NCBI GenBank assembly: GCA_963830385.1
Contig: CAWHMD010000012.1
Coordinates: forward strand, 1-64,000
DNA from: Bog-532 sp963830385
GTDB taxonomy: Bacteria; Actinomycetota; Actinomycetes; Streptosporangiales; Streptosporangiaceae
DNA: 64,000 nt
Direction: 5' to 3'
Numbering within the stretch: the first letter of the stretch is position 1; each line of letters begins with the position of its first letter. This document shows positions 9,033 to 15,932 of this stretch, one piece after another. Under the pieces are notes generated by a model, which worked only from the letters and a program-made list of their open reading frames with translations, searched no databases and was not told the origin of the DNA. The translations under genes were made by a program, and so were the position numbers.

Positions 9033-9602
9033 TTAGCGGGCGGCGAGGCGGGGCAAGGTCCAGACGGTCAATGCGATCCGCCCAAGGCTGACGGCCACGG
9101 CGGCGCCCAGCGTCCAGGTCAGGGCTGGTGCGGTCAGCGAGGCGGCTGCGACCGCTGTCACGTCCAAGACGAGGATGACCGGGCTGGCGAGCATGGCGAG
9201 CCTGGTCCGCTGGTAGCTGTGCTGGCTGGTCGCGGCAGCCAGGAGCGTGAGAACTGCCAGCAGCAGGACGGCGCCGAAAGCGAGCCGCGCGGTGGCCGGT
9301 ACCGGCCAGGTCCAGGCGCGGCCGCCGATCAGGGCCGCCGCCCAGCACAAGCCGGCCACCGGCCCGGTCGCCAGCAGCGACCGGGCCGCGCGCCGGCCTG
9401 GCGCCTGGCGGGTGAACTCGCCGACCACCATCGCCAGGTCCCCGAACTCGGCCAGCGCGGCGCGCGCGGCTTCCTGGTCACCAGCTCCCGAGGCGAGGTG
9501 GTGCTCGTAGGTCTCGAGCAGGCCGGCGGCCGCCTCCTCGGCGATCGGCGCGGGCAGCCGCAGGCGCAGCCCAGCCAAGTAATCGCCGATCAGCGCGCTC
9601 AT
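9033..9602 (-). CDS. Membrane protein with permease-prefix-like N-terminus
   Basis: A 189-residue protein. Residues 1-65 are soluble and helical (YLAGLRLRLPAPIAEEAAAG, then LLETYEHHLASG), a pattern seen in DUF1700 / permease-prefix domains that accompany PadR regulators. About four hydrophobic helices follow between residues 78 and 180. Its start overlaps the padR stop by four bases (ATGA), so both are made from one message. Such pairs are commonly PadR regulator plus membrane sensor or modulator. No catalytic motif is seen. Confidence 0.82.
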   Translation of the reverse strand: MSALIGDYLAGLRLRLPAPIAEEAAAGLLETYEHHLASGAGDQEAARAALAEFGDLAMVVGEFTRQAPGRRAARSLLATGPVAGLCWAAALIGGRAWTWPVPATARLAFGAVLLLAVLTLLAAATSQHSYQRTRLAMLASPVILVLDVTAVAAASLTAPALTWTLGAAVAVSLGRIALTVWTLPRLAAR

Positions 9603-9928
9603 GGCGCTGGCTCCAGGATCGCGGTCACCGCCGCTGCGAAGTCCCGCCAGGCCGCCCGGTCACCGGCCAGCCGCCGCCGTCCGGCAGGAGTGAGTTCATA
9701 GGCGCGGCGCCGCCGGCCGCCGGCCTCGGCCCAGGTGCCTTTGACCAGCCCGGCGGCCTCCAGACGGCGCAGAGCCGGGTAGATGGTTCCGGTGGGCAGG
9801 TCGAACCTTGCGTCACTGCCTGTCCGGAGCGCTTCTTTGACCGCGTACCCGTGCCGGGGCCCATTTTCCAGGCTGGCCAGCAGCAGCGTGTCCAGGTGCC
9901 CCTTGAGCACTTGCGCATCCGCCCTCAT
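9599..9928 (-). CDS. PadR-family transcriptional regulator
   Basis: A 109-residue winged-HTH repressor. LDTLLLASLENGPRHGYAVK, LPTGTIYPALRRLEAAGLVK and RRRAYELTPAGRRRLAGDRA are the standard PadR signature stretches, and the length fits a PadR of the small s1 type. The ATG lies only two bases from a perfect palindrome (9931-9947) on its upstream side, so the repressor very likely shuts off its own transcription. A second palindrome faces the divergent ABC exporter. PadR proteins typically lose DNA binding on meeting an aromatic or drug-like ligand. It is coupled to the membrane protein after it. Confidence 0.92.
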   Translation of the reverse strand: MRADAQVLKGHLDTLLLASLENGPRHGYAVKEALRTGSDARFDLPTGTIYPALRRLEAAGLVKGTWAEAGGRRRRAYELTPAGRRRLAGDRAAWRDFAAAVTAILEPAP

Positions 9929-9930
9929 AA

Positions 9931-9947
9931 GTAGGTATGCTACCTAC
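9931..9947. promoter_or_regulatory. PadR operator 1
   Basis: GTAGGTA-TGC-TACCTAC is a perfect 7-bp inverted repeat with a 3-base spacer, next to the padR start codon and in the divergent promoter region shared with the ABC exporter. Confidence 0.75.
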
Positions 9948-9955
9948 AGACCATA

Positions 9956-9974
9956 TAGGTAGCTATCCTACCTA
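9956..9974. promoter_or_regulatory. PadR operator 2
   Basis: TAGGTAG-CTATC-CTACCTA is a second perfect 7-bp inverted repeat with a 5-base spacer and the same half-site as the neighbouring palindrome. It sits 38 bases upstream of the ABC ATPase start, so one repressor could control both directions. Confidence 0.75.
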
Positions 9975-10011
9975 GCTGAGTGCTGGGCGCAGGAGGTGAG
10001 GAGGCAGCGGG

Positions 10012-11007
10012 ATGGCGGACCCGGCGATCGCGGCCGAAGGGCTGGGCAAGCGCTTCGGTGACGTGACAGCGCTGGATGGGGTGTGCCTGGAGCTGTCCGC
10101 GGGCGGCGTGCTCGGGGTGCTGGGCCCCAACGGCTCGGGGAAAACGACCCTGGTGCGGATCCTGGCCACCTTGCTGCGGCCCGACCGGGGCCGGGCCCGG
10201 GTGGCCGGGTTCGACGTGATCAAGCGGCCCGAGGCAGTGCGGGCACGGATCGGCTTGTCCGGGCAGTTCGCCGCGGTGGACCCGTTCTTGACCGGCCGGG
10301 AGAACCTGACGATGATCGGCCGGCTCTACGGGCTGTCCCGCCCCGCGGCGCGCCAGCGCGGCGCGGAACTCATCGATCAGCTCGACCTCACCGGCGCTGC
10401 CGGCCGGCTGGTGCGCACCTACTCCGGCGGCATGCGCCGGCGCCTCGACGTCGCGGCTAGCCTGCTCGCCGCACCCCCGGTCTTGTTCCTGGATGAGCCG
10501 ACCACCGGCCTGGACCCCCGCGGGCGGCTGGCGTTGTGGCAGGTGCTTAGCGAGCTGACCGCCGGGGGCACCAGCCTGCTGCTGACCACCCAGTACATCG
10601 AGGAAGCCGACCGGCTCGCCGGGATGATCGTCATCATCGACCACGGCACCGTCATCGCCAGCGGCACACCCGGCCAGCTCAGGGCCCGCGCCGGGGGAGA
10701 CCGGCTGGAACTGCAGTCCTCGCCCGGCCAGGATCCCCGCCGGCTGGCGGGTGTGCTGGCCGCCTTCGGCACCGCGCCGCCGGCTGTCGACGAGGCAGCA
10801 GGCCAGGTCATCCTGCCGGTCGCCGACGGGGCCAGCATCCTCCCGGAGGTGGCCACCCGGCTGGCCGCCGCCGGGCTGCACGTCGCCGCGCTGGCGCTGC
10901 GCAGGCCCACCTTGGAAGAAGCATTCCTGGCCTACACCGGCCAGCCCGCCACCGGCCCGCGCGCTGAACCAGCCCAGACGGCACCGGACACACCGAGCGC
11001 CCGATGA
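10012..11007 (+). CDS. ABC exporter ATP-binding protein, DrrA-like
   Basis: A 331-residue ATPase that powers drug or lipid export with the permease after it. Walker A GPNGSGKT is at residues 38-45, the Q-loop Gln in SGQFAAVDPF near 85, the signature YSGGM at 137-141 and Walker B LFLDEPTTGLD at 158-168, followed by an H-loop position occupied by Gln (LLLTTQYIEE). That substitution, together with the C-terminal extension (residues 230-320), is typical of the daunorubicin-resistance (DrrA) type. The start has AGGAGG upstream. It overlaps the permease gene by four bases. The two PadR palindromes in its promoter region suggest induction by the exported compound. The substrate is unknown. Confidence 0.92.
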   Translation: MADPAIAAEGLGKRFGDVTALDGVCLELSAGGVLGVLGPNGSGKTTLVRILATLLRPDRGRARVAGFDVIKRPEAVRARIGLSGQFAAVDPFLTGRENLTMIGRLYGLSRPAARQRGAELIDQLDLTGAAGRLVRTYSGGMRRRLDVAASLLAAPPVLFLDEPTTGLDPRGRLALWQVLSELTAGGTSLLLTTQYIEEADRLAGMIVIIDHGTVIASGTPGQLRARAGGDRLELQSSPGQDPRRLAGVLAAFGTAPPAVDEAAGQVILPVADGASILPEVATRLAAAGLHVAALALRRPTLEEAFLAYTGQPATGPRAEPAQTAPDTPSAR

Positions 11008-11816
11008 CCACCGTCACCGCCACCGAAGCTTACGCCCGCCGGGGCAGGACGATTCTGGTTCCGGTCGGCGTCGCGACCATCACCGCCCGGAACCTGCGGC
11101 GGCTGGTGCGGGTCCCGACGCTGCTGGTCTTCGCCACCGTGCAGCCGGTGCTGTTCGTGCTGCTGTTCACCTACGCCTTCGGCGGCGCCATCCACGTCCC
11201 CGGCGTGGCTCACTACATCGACTACCTGCTGCCGGGCCTCTTCGTGCTGGCGATCGGCTTCGGCGCCTCCCAGACCGGGGTGGCCACCGCCGAGGACCTG
11301 AGCACCGGGATGATCGACCGGTTCCGGTCCCTGCCCATCAGCGCCGCCGCGGTCCTGGCCGGGCGAGCCGCCGCCGACGCGCTGCGCAACCTGTTCGTGG
11401 TCGGGCTGATGACCGGCGCCGGGGCTGCCATAGGGTTCCGGTTCCACGCCGGGCCCGCCGCCGCCCTCGCCGCCGTGGCCCTGGCCGTGGCAACGGGGCT
11501 GGCGTTCTCCTGGATCAACGTGCTGCTCGGGCTCGCCGTCCGCGACCCCGAATCCGCCGGGCTGGCCGGCCTGTTCCCGATCATCATCTTGTTCTTCACC
11601 AGCTCCACCCTGGTGCCGGTGGCCACCATGCCCGGCTGGCTGCAGGCCTTCGCCAAGGCCAACCCCATCACCGTCATCACCGGTGCCCTGCGTGCCCTGT
11701 GCCTCGGCGGCCCCACCACCCGGCCCGCCGCTGAAGCCGCCGCCTGGCTGATCGGCCTGCTCGCCGTCACCATCCCCGCCGCCCTCGCCAGCTACCGCCA
11801 TGCCGCCAGCACCTGA
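11004..11816 (+). CDS. ABC-2 type permease, DrrB-like
   Basis: A 270-residue integral membrane protein with six predicted helices in the ABC-2 arrangement. It has the N-terminal amphipathic start (ITARNLRRLVRVPTLLVFAT), the loop STGMIDRFRSLPISAAAVLA that contacts the ATPase, and the late segment TLVPVATMPGWLQAFAKANP typical of DrrB/NodJ permeases. It pairs with the ATPase through an ATGA overlap. It probably exports a hydrophobic compound or antibiotic across the cytoplasmic membrane. PadR-regulated exporters of this type are common self-resistance or stress genes in Actinobacteria. Confidence 0.92.
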   Translation: MTTVTATEAYARRGRTILVPVGVATITARNLRRLVRVPTLLVFATVQPVLFVLLFTYAFGGAIHVPGVAHYIDYLLPGLFVLAIGFGASQTGVATAEDLSTGMIDRFRSLPISAAAVLAGRAAADALRNLFVVGLMTGAGAAIGFRFHAGPAAALAAVALAVATGLAFSWINVLLGLAVRDPESAGLAGLFPIIILFFTSSTLVPVATMPGWLQAFAKANPITVITGALRALCLGGPTTRPAAEAAAWLIGLLAVTIPAALASYRHAAST

Positions 11817-11910
11817 CCCACCCCGGCCGGGTCAGGCGGCCCCAGCTGCGCAAGCCGCCGTGGGCCCGCTAGGCCTGCAAGTATCTGAGCTCATCGTGAA
11901 AGGGAATCCC

Positions 11911-12381
11911 ATGGATGCCGCCGTGACAGGCGTGGCCATGGCCGCGCTGGTCGCCGATGGGCTACTGGCCGGATTGTCGCTGGACAAAGTCATCGTCCAA
12001 CTTCCCGCCCGGCAGCGGATCGGCGTGACCGCCTACGCGGCTTACGCCAGGGCAGCGGACCTGGGCAACGGCATCGCCTTCTACGCGGCCGTAGGCGTGG
12101 GCGCCGCGGTGCTGACGCTCGCCGCGTTCGCCGTCGCGGCCGCGCTGGGAGCACCGGGGACCGTGACCGGGCTACTCGCCGCCGCTGCGGCCTTGTCACT
12201 GCTGCACAGCACCGCGACTGGCCGGGCCGCTCCCATCATGTTCCAGATCGGCCGGGCCGGGGAAACCGAGGCAGCCCTGACGCCACTGCTGACACGATTC
12301 ACCCGCTGGTCAGCGGCCCGCGCAGCCCTCCAGACCGCGACCCTCATCGTTGTGGCAATCGCGATCGCCGCCGGAACCTGA
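11911..12381 (+). CDS. Four-helix membrane protein, DUF1772-like
   Basis: A 156-residue protein with four hydrophobic helices (about residues 4-24, 50-75, 83-103 and 133-153). The arrangement and the conserved-looking stretch YAAYARAADLGNGIAFYAAV suggest the DUF1772 / anthrone-oxygenase-like group, although this is by general appearance. The ATG at 11911 is preceded by AAAGGG; an earlier in-frame ATG at 11800 overlaps the permease gene and gives an unlikely Pro-rich head. It follows the exporter genes by 94 bases in the same direction, so it may belong to the same PadR-controlled transcript. Confidence 0.7.
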   Translation: MDAAVTGVAMAALVADGLLAGLSLDKVIVQLPARQRIGVTAYAAYARAADLGNGIAFYAAVGVGAAVLTLAAFAVAAALGAPGTVTGLLAAAAALSLLHSTATGRAAPIMFQIGRAGETEAALTPLLTRFTRWSAARAALQTATLIVVAIAIAAGT

Positions 12382-12403
12382 CCGGCGGCCAGGAGGACAG
12401 CCC

Positions 12404-12967
12404 ATGCCGCCAGCACCTGACCTGCCGACTGCCCTCGACCGAGCCGTGCTCCGCGCCGAGATGGGACAAGCCAGGCACGACTTCCACAGGCTCGTCGGCG
12501 ACGCGACTCCCGCGGATCTGCGCCGGCCATCAGACGGGACCAACTGGACCAACCAGCAACTGCTGTTCCACATGCTGTTCGGCTACCTGATCGCCCGCGC
12601 GCTCCTGCTCCTCGTCCACGTTTTCGGCCTGCTCCCCGACGGGGCCAGCAAAGCGTTCGCGAGGCTGCTGGACTCCGCGCACAAGCCTTTCGACTTGATC
12701 AACTACCTAGGATCATGCGCTGGCGCCCGGATCATCCCGCCCCGGTGCATGCTGGGGATGCTCGACCGCGTGATCGCAGCCCTGCAAAGGCACCTGGAGC
12801 GGGAACCGGACTCTGCGCTGCGCCGGGGCATGCGCTACCCCACGACATGGGACCCGTTCTTCGCCGACTACATGACCCTGGCCGACATCTACCACTACCC
12901 AACCCAGCACTTCCGCTTCCACCAGCGTCAGCTCACACTCAGGCCACCAACACCAGGTCGACCATGA
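12404..12967 (+). CDS. DinB-like four-helix protein
   Basis: A 187-residue soluble protein. Residues 15-60 (AEMGQARHDFHRLVGDATPA, then DGTNWTNQQLLFHMLFGYLI) match the DinB/YfiT layout of a helical bundle that starts a metal-binding site with a His in the second helix. The C-terminal YHYPTQHFRFHQRQL provides the late His positions. These enzymes are metal-dependent, often thiol transferases for mycothiol or bacillithiol. AGGAGG sits seven bases before the ATG at 12404. It is 22 bases after the preceding membrane gene, so probably in one operon with the exporter; a detoxification role would fit. Confidence 0.75.
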   Translation: MPPAPDLPTALDRAVLRAEMGQARHDFHRLVGDATPADLRRPSDGTNWTNQQLLFHMLFGYLIARALLLLVHVFGLLPDGASKAFARLLDSAHKPFDLINYLGSCAGARIIPPRCMLGMLDRVIAALQRHLEREPDSALRRGMRYPTTWDPFFADYMTLADIYHYPTQHFRFHQRQLTLRPPTPGRP

Positions 12968-13115
12968 AGCGCAGGCAAACATCCGGACTAATGGCCACCA
13001 CGAACCCACGTTGATCGCGGCCGCCAGGTCCCAGATGACCGCGAGTTCCTCGCGCGGCACCTTCAGTCAGGCTGAACTCACGGCGGAGCGGGTGATAACC
13101 CGCTGTATCACCCGG

Positions 13116-13373
13116 TCAGCCGGAGGCCGTCTTCCGCCGCCGGCGCGGGCTGGCCGCCCCCGGGGGAACCGGGACCGGGGGGTGGTGGCAGGCCCGCAGG
13201 ATCCGGGCCAGCCGGGCCGTCCGCCGGTCATCGGCCAGGACCCACCACCCGGTGGCCAGGACCAGGGCGGCCAGGACCGCCGCGGCGATCAGCGCGGGCA
13301 GGCCCAGCCGGGCCAGCTGCGCCGCCGGGATGACGGCCGCCGCCGTCTTGCCGGCAGCCCGCAGCACGCCCAT
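13116..13373 (-). CDS. Small single-helix membrane protein
   Basis: An 85-residue protein with one membrane helix (about residues 25-45, PALIAAAVLAALVLATGWWV) and a basic Pro-rich cytoplasmic tail ending in RRRRK. Its ATG overlaps the stop of the repeat protein upstream by one base (TGATG), so it is the third, translationally coupled gene of the padR operon. No function is evident. It may anchor the products of this operon at the membrane. Confidence 0.65.
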   Translation of the reverse strand: MGVLRAAGKTAAAVIPAAQLARLGLPALIAAAVLAALVLATGWWVLADDRRTARLARILRACHHPPVPVPPGAASPRRRRKTASG

Positions 13374-14032
13374 CACGGGGTGGCTCCCCGCCGGGCCGGG
13401 GCCCGCAGCGCCGCTCGCAGCTGCACCGCCGACCTCACCTGACGGGCGGCGTAGCCTACCTGCGCCCGGCGGCCCGCCCCGGCCTGGGCCAGCTCCCACA
13501 GCTCGGCCTTGAACTCGGCCGCATACCGCGTCCGGTCCGCCGCCGCCAGCAGCCCCGCCGCCACCGCCAGCAGCCAGGCCGCGGCCGCCGTCATCCGGCG
13601 CGGCCCGCGACCGCGCCTACCAGGCGCCTTAGCGCTTGCACCGGCCCTTTCAAGGAAAGTGACAAGGTTTCTGGCGAGGTCGCGGGCACGGGCAACGTAA
13701 CTGATGGGAATGCGGGCGACGTCGAGGTCGAGGTCGAGGGCGCGGGCGAGCGCGACGTCGCGATCGAGGGCGTCGGCGAGGGCGCGGGCGTCTTCGCAGG
13801 CGAGGTCGAAGTCGAGGTCGTCGGCGCGGGCGATGTCGAGGTCGAGGGCGCGGGCGCGGGCGATGTCGCGATCGAGGGCGTCGGCGAGCGCGCGGTCGAC
13901 GTCGCGAGTTTCAAGGAAGTCGCGGGCCTTGGTGAGGGGAGGGCCGAGGTCAAGGAGGCGAGCGCGGGCTTCGGTGAGGACGCGGCTGGGCCCGTTGCGG
14001 AGACGAAAGCACCCGGCGGCGGGCCGGCTCAT
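13373..14032 (-). CDS. Decapeptide-repeat protein with C-terminal membrane/helical domain
   Basis: A 219-residue protein coupled to the padR gene by an ATGA overlap. Residues 46-107 are a run of about six 10-residue units of the form x-L-D-x-D-[ILV]-A-x-x-x (ALDRDIARAR, ALDLDIARAD, DLDFDLACED, ALDRDVALAR), probably a helical or solenoid stretch. A hydrophobic segment (about 148-166) is followed by a basic amphipathic tail (YAAEFKAELWELAQAGAGRR). Similar Leu-Asp-Ala-Arg-rich repeats occur in actinobacterial proteins of unknown role; that is recollection, not a search. It sits between the repressor and a small membrane protein. The function is unknown. Confidence 0.72.
   Translation of the reverse strand: MSRPAAGCFRLRNGPSRVLTEARARLLDLGPPLTKARDFLETRDVDRALADALDRDIARARALDLDIARADDLDFDLACEDARALADALDRDVALARALDLDLDVARIPISYVARARDLARNLVTFLERAGASAKAPGRRGRGPRRMTAAAAWLLAVAAGLLAAADRTRYAAEFKAELWELAQAGAGRRAQVGYAARQVRSAVQLRAALRAPARRGATP
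13725..13915. repeat. Internal DNA repeats of the decapeptide-repeat gene
   Basis: The GC-rich repeat tract encodes the decapeptides. An identical 20-mer, cgatcgagggcgtcggcgag, occurs at 13761-13780 and 13869-13888, exactly 108 bases (36 codons) apart. Repeat number could vary between strains by slippage without shifting frame only in multiples of the unit. Confidence 0.7.
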
Positions 14033-14379
14033 GCGGGGCCGCCGGCGGGGCGGGGGGCCAGGCGCAGGCTGGCGGTGGAGGTGGTGGCCTGGGCCAGGGC
14101 GAGGCGGGCCCGCTCGGCCCCGTCGGCGGTCAGCTGGTAGTACCGACGCCGCGGCCGGCCCTCTTCGGCCGGGACCACGTCTTCCCACCGGGAGGCTAGC
14201 CAGCCGTGCTCGCGTTCCAGCCGGGCCAGGATCGGGTGAATGGTCCCGGACGGCAGCCCGGCCGCGGCGCAGATCTGCAGCCCGTACATCTCCCGGGTGG
14301 GTTGCTCGAGCAGGGCCCGCAGCACCAGCTGGGTGGGGATCGTCATCCGCGGCCCCCCCAGCATCTTCCTCTTCACCAT
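14029..14379 (-). CDS. PadR-family transcriptional regulator (second)
   Basis: A 116-residue winged-HTH protein with the PadR layout (LVLRALLEQPTREMYGLQIC, LPSGTIHPILARLEREHGWL, RRRYYQLTADGAERARLALA). An internal ATG (residue 12) is an alternative start. Seven bases before the ATG at 14379 begins a perfect palindrome, so the gene is very probably self-repressed. It heads a three-gene operon with the repeat protein and the small membrane protein, each overlapping the next. It differs from the first PadR of this window in sequence and in operator arrangement. Confidence 0.9.
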   Translation of the reverse strand: MVKRKMLGGPRMTIPTQLVLRALLEQPTREMYGLQICAAAGLPSGTIHPILARLEREHGWLASRWEDVVPAEEGRPRRRYYQLTADGAERARLALAQATTSTASLRLAPRPAGGPA

Positions 14380-14386
14380 GCCTTAA

Positions 14387-14409
14387 CTCTACCTAGACCC
14401 TAGGTAGAG
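14387..14409. promoter_or_regulatory. PadR operator (second locus)
   Basis: CTCTACCTAG-ACC-CTAGGTAGAG is a perfect 10-bp inverted repeat with a 3-base spacer, seven bases upstream of the padR start. It uses the same TACCTA/TAGGTA half-sites as the operators at 9931-9974, but in the opposite order. Confidence 0.8.
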
Positions 14410-14516
14410 GACAAGTACCTGCTGGGTGGTAGTGTCCGGCGCGGTCACCCGGCGCAATCGAAATCCTGCGGGATGTCGGCGCCGCCTCCCGCCCTGGCAG
14501 ACGAGCTGCGTCTGAG

Positions 14517-14536
14517 GCCGTGCACGCGTGCACGGC
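14517..14536. repeat. 20-bp perfect palindrome with extra half-copy
   Basis: GCCGTGCACGCGTGCACGGC is fully self-complementary, and a third CGTGCACG copy follows directly (14537-14545 region). It lies about 125 bases from the tRNA fragment, so it could be a protein-binding site of the integration region. Confidence 0.6.
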
Positions 14537-14662
14537 GCGTGCACGTACCGGCCTGCAAGGAACGTGCGAGTGCCGCTCATCGAAACCAGAAGGGGCACAC
14601 CTGACCAGCGGAAACGAGCAATCGCGGGCGATCTCCGATGAGCGCGGTACGGTACGAAACAC

Positions 14663-14719
14663 ACTGCTAATGCGGTTTGGGTTTACCGCCCATCCGGGGT
14701 TCAAATCCCCGAGCCTCCG
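14663..14719 (+). other. 3' part of tRNA-Ser(GCT): probable attachment-site scar
   Basis: From the anticodon loop CTGCTAA (anticodon GCT at 14666-14668) onward the sequence is a normal serine tRNA. It has the anticodon-stem 3' side TGCGG, the long variable arm, the T arm CGGGG-TTCAAAT-CCCCG, the acceptor 3' strand AGCCTCC and discriminator G at 14719. The 5' partners are missing: no GGAGGCT acceptor strand or D arm precedes it, and the 5' anticodon stem reads ACACA instead of a complement to TGCGG. Identity thus ends exactly at the anticodon loop, as expected for the distal end of an element that integrated into this tRNA and restored the gene at the other end. Confidence 0.75.
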
Positions 14720-14726
14720 CGTCGCT

Positions 14727-14774
14727 GAGCGGCGGTCCTGTCCAGGGTGTTTCGTTTGGACGGGACCGCTGCTC
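14727..14774 (+). terminator. Terminator behind the tRNA-Ser fragment
   Basis: Two 18-base arms (14727-14744 and 14757-14774, GAGCGGCGGTCC... against GGACCGCTGCTC-type sequence) pair with only two wobble positions around a short loop, followed by TTTG. It is probably the original terminator of the split tRNA gene, left on the chromosomal side. Confidence 0.65.
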
Positions 14775-15716
14775 TTTGCGTTCGGGGCTGGCCTGCCCGG
14801 CCCCGCGTGGCCCGGCTCGGGCCAGGTTTCAGGCTTTGCGGAAAATTCTGGCGAACCAGCGTCATACCCGCGCCCATCGTCCGTCTACGTAGCATGACGA
14901 AAACCTGCGAAGCCCTCCGTAGTGTCCAGCCCACCCTCGCCGCGACCTTCGGCATCGTCTGGGGCTGACGCCATCTTGCCTGGTCAGGCCGCCCAGACAC
15001 CGACCGCGGCCAGCGGGCCGCCGGCCACGATCGGCTGCCGATCGGCTTGGGCGGCCGTGGCCCTGCGCCCCGCAGCGCCGACACATCCGTCGTCGTGGGC
15101 CCGTTCCCGCCCAGGGGCGGCCCCCCGCTCGCGGCCACTCCCATGGGCCGCCGCCCCCGCGCATTCCCGCATCCGGGGTGCCCGCGCCAGGTGCTGCCCT
15201 CCCGCTCGCGGCCGCGTCGCGGACCTGCCGGCGCGGGCGCGGCGCGGGTTTGCCCGGCCTCCGAGGGCGCAGGCCGGTGAGTCGGCGCCGGTTGAGCCGA
15301 AGTTGACGCCTAACGGGCGTTATCGAATATGCGGAGGGCGGCCTGAGCATCTTTTCGTCGCACTGCGACGGAGGATAATTTGCTTTCGGGTAGAGCGGAA
15401 TGTTTTCTGGCCTATTTGCCGAAGCTGGCTGGCTGATTTGCCGGAGTCGCCGAATGAACCGGACCGGCCGCGTGCTCAAATGGCGACATTGGTCTTGCCA
15501 TTGCCGGCTCATTGGCGCCATTGAGCCGGTTTCCGGCCCATTCGCGGTCGTTCATCCCCGGACTCACATCGATCTCAGGCGTCACAGATGGGCGACGACC
15601 GGCGCTGGGCCGGGGCGACCCGGGCGGGGGGCGCCCGGCCGACCTAGAATGTGATGAAAGCGCAGGTCAGGGGGACTCGCCGGGGGGCGGGGGAGCTGCG
15701 CTGACCGGGGGTTGGC
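14775..15716. other. Gene-free stretch after the tRNA fragment
   Basis: About 940 bases without a frame that looks coding; candidate frames are Pro/Arg/Ser-rich noise. From roughly 15,300 to 15,560 the DNA is less GC-rich than its surroundings. It probably carries promoter elements for the small gene at 15,717, but no clear -35/-10 pair could be fixed. Confidence 0.45.
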
Positions 15717-15932
15717 GTGCGGGGAGAGCTGGACGCGTACTGCTACGGGCGGAAGCTGCTCGAGCGGGTGGGGTGGGAGATCTACCTCGGCGGCGACGAG
15801 CACGGGCACGAGCGGTGGGAGAAGATCGCGCGGGTGCGGATCGCCGGGGACAAGGTGCGCATCACCGTGGCCGACGGGGTGACGTACGTGGCTGGTTACG
15901 TCGACGCGGTGCGCTGCCGGAGGTCCTCGTAG
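15717..15932 (+). CDS. Small conserved-looking protein, 71 residues
   Basis: A short soluble protein starting at GTG (MRGELDAYCYGRKLLERVGW) with aromatic and charged residues, no membrane helix, and balanced composition unlike the shadow frames around it. It looks like a small two-layer beta protein (YLGGDEHGHERWEKIARVRI). The last 37 bases overlap the end of the convergent kinase-like gene. The function is not recognised. Confidence 0.5.
   Translation: MRGELDAYCYGRKLLERVGWEIYLGGDEHGHERWEKIARVRIAGDKVRITVADGVTYVAGYVDAVRCRRSS

Noticed and set aside
13725..13915. CRISPR-like array
   Set aside because: The repeats lack unique spacers of constant length and encode in-frame decapeptides; there are no cas genes in the window.
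13704..14396. A plus-strand frame with Ser-Arg-Ala repeats
   Set aside because: It is the antisense image of the Leu-Asp-Ala repeat gene; the minus frame has a promoter operator and overlapping partner genes.
14630..14719. A complete tRNA-Ser(GCT) gene
   Set aside because: The 5' acceptor strand, D arm and 5' anticodon stem are absent, so it cannot fold as a functional tRNA; reported as an attachment scar instead.
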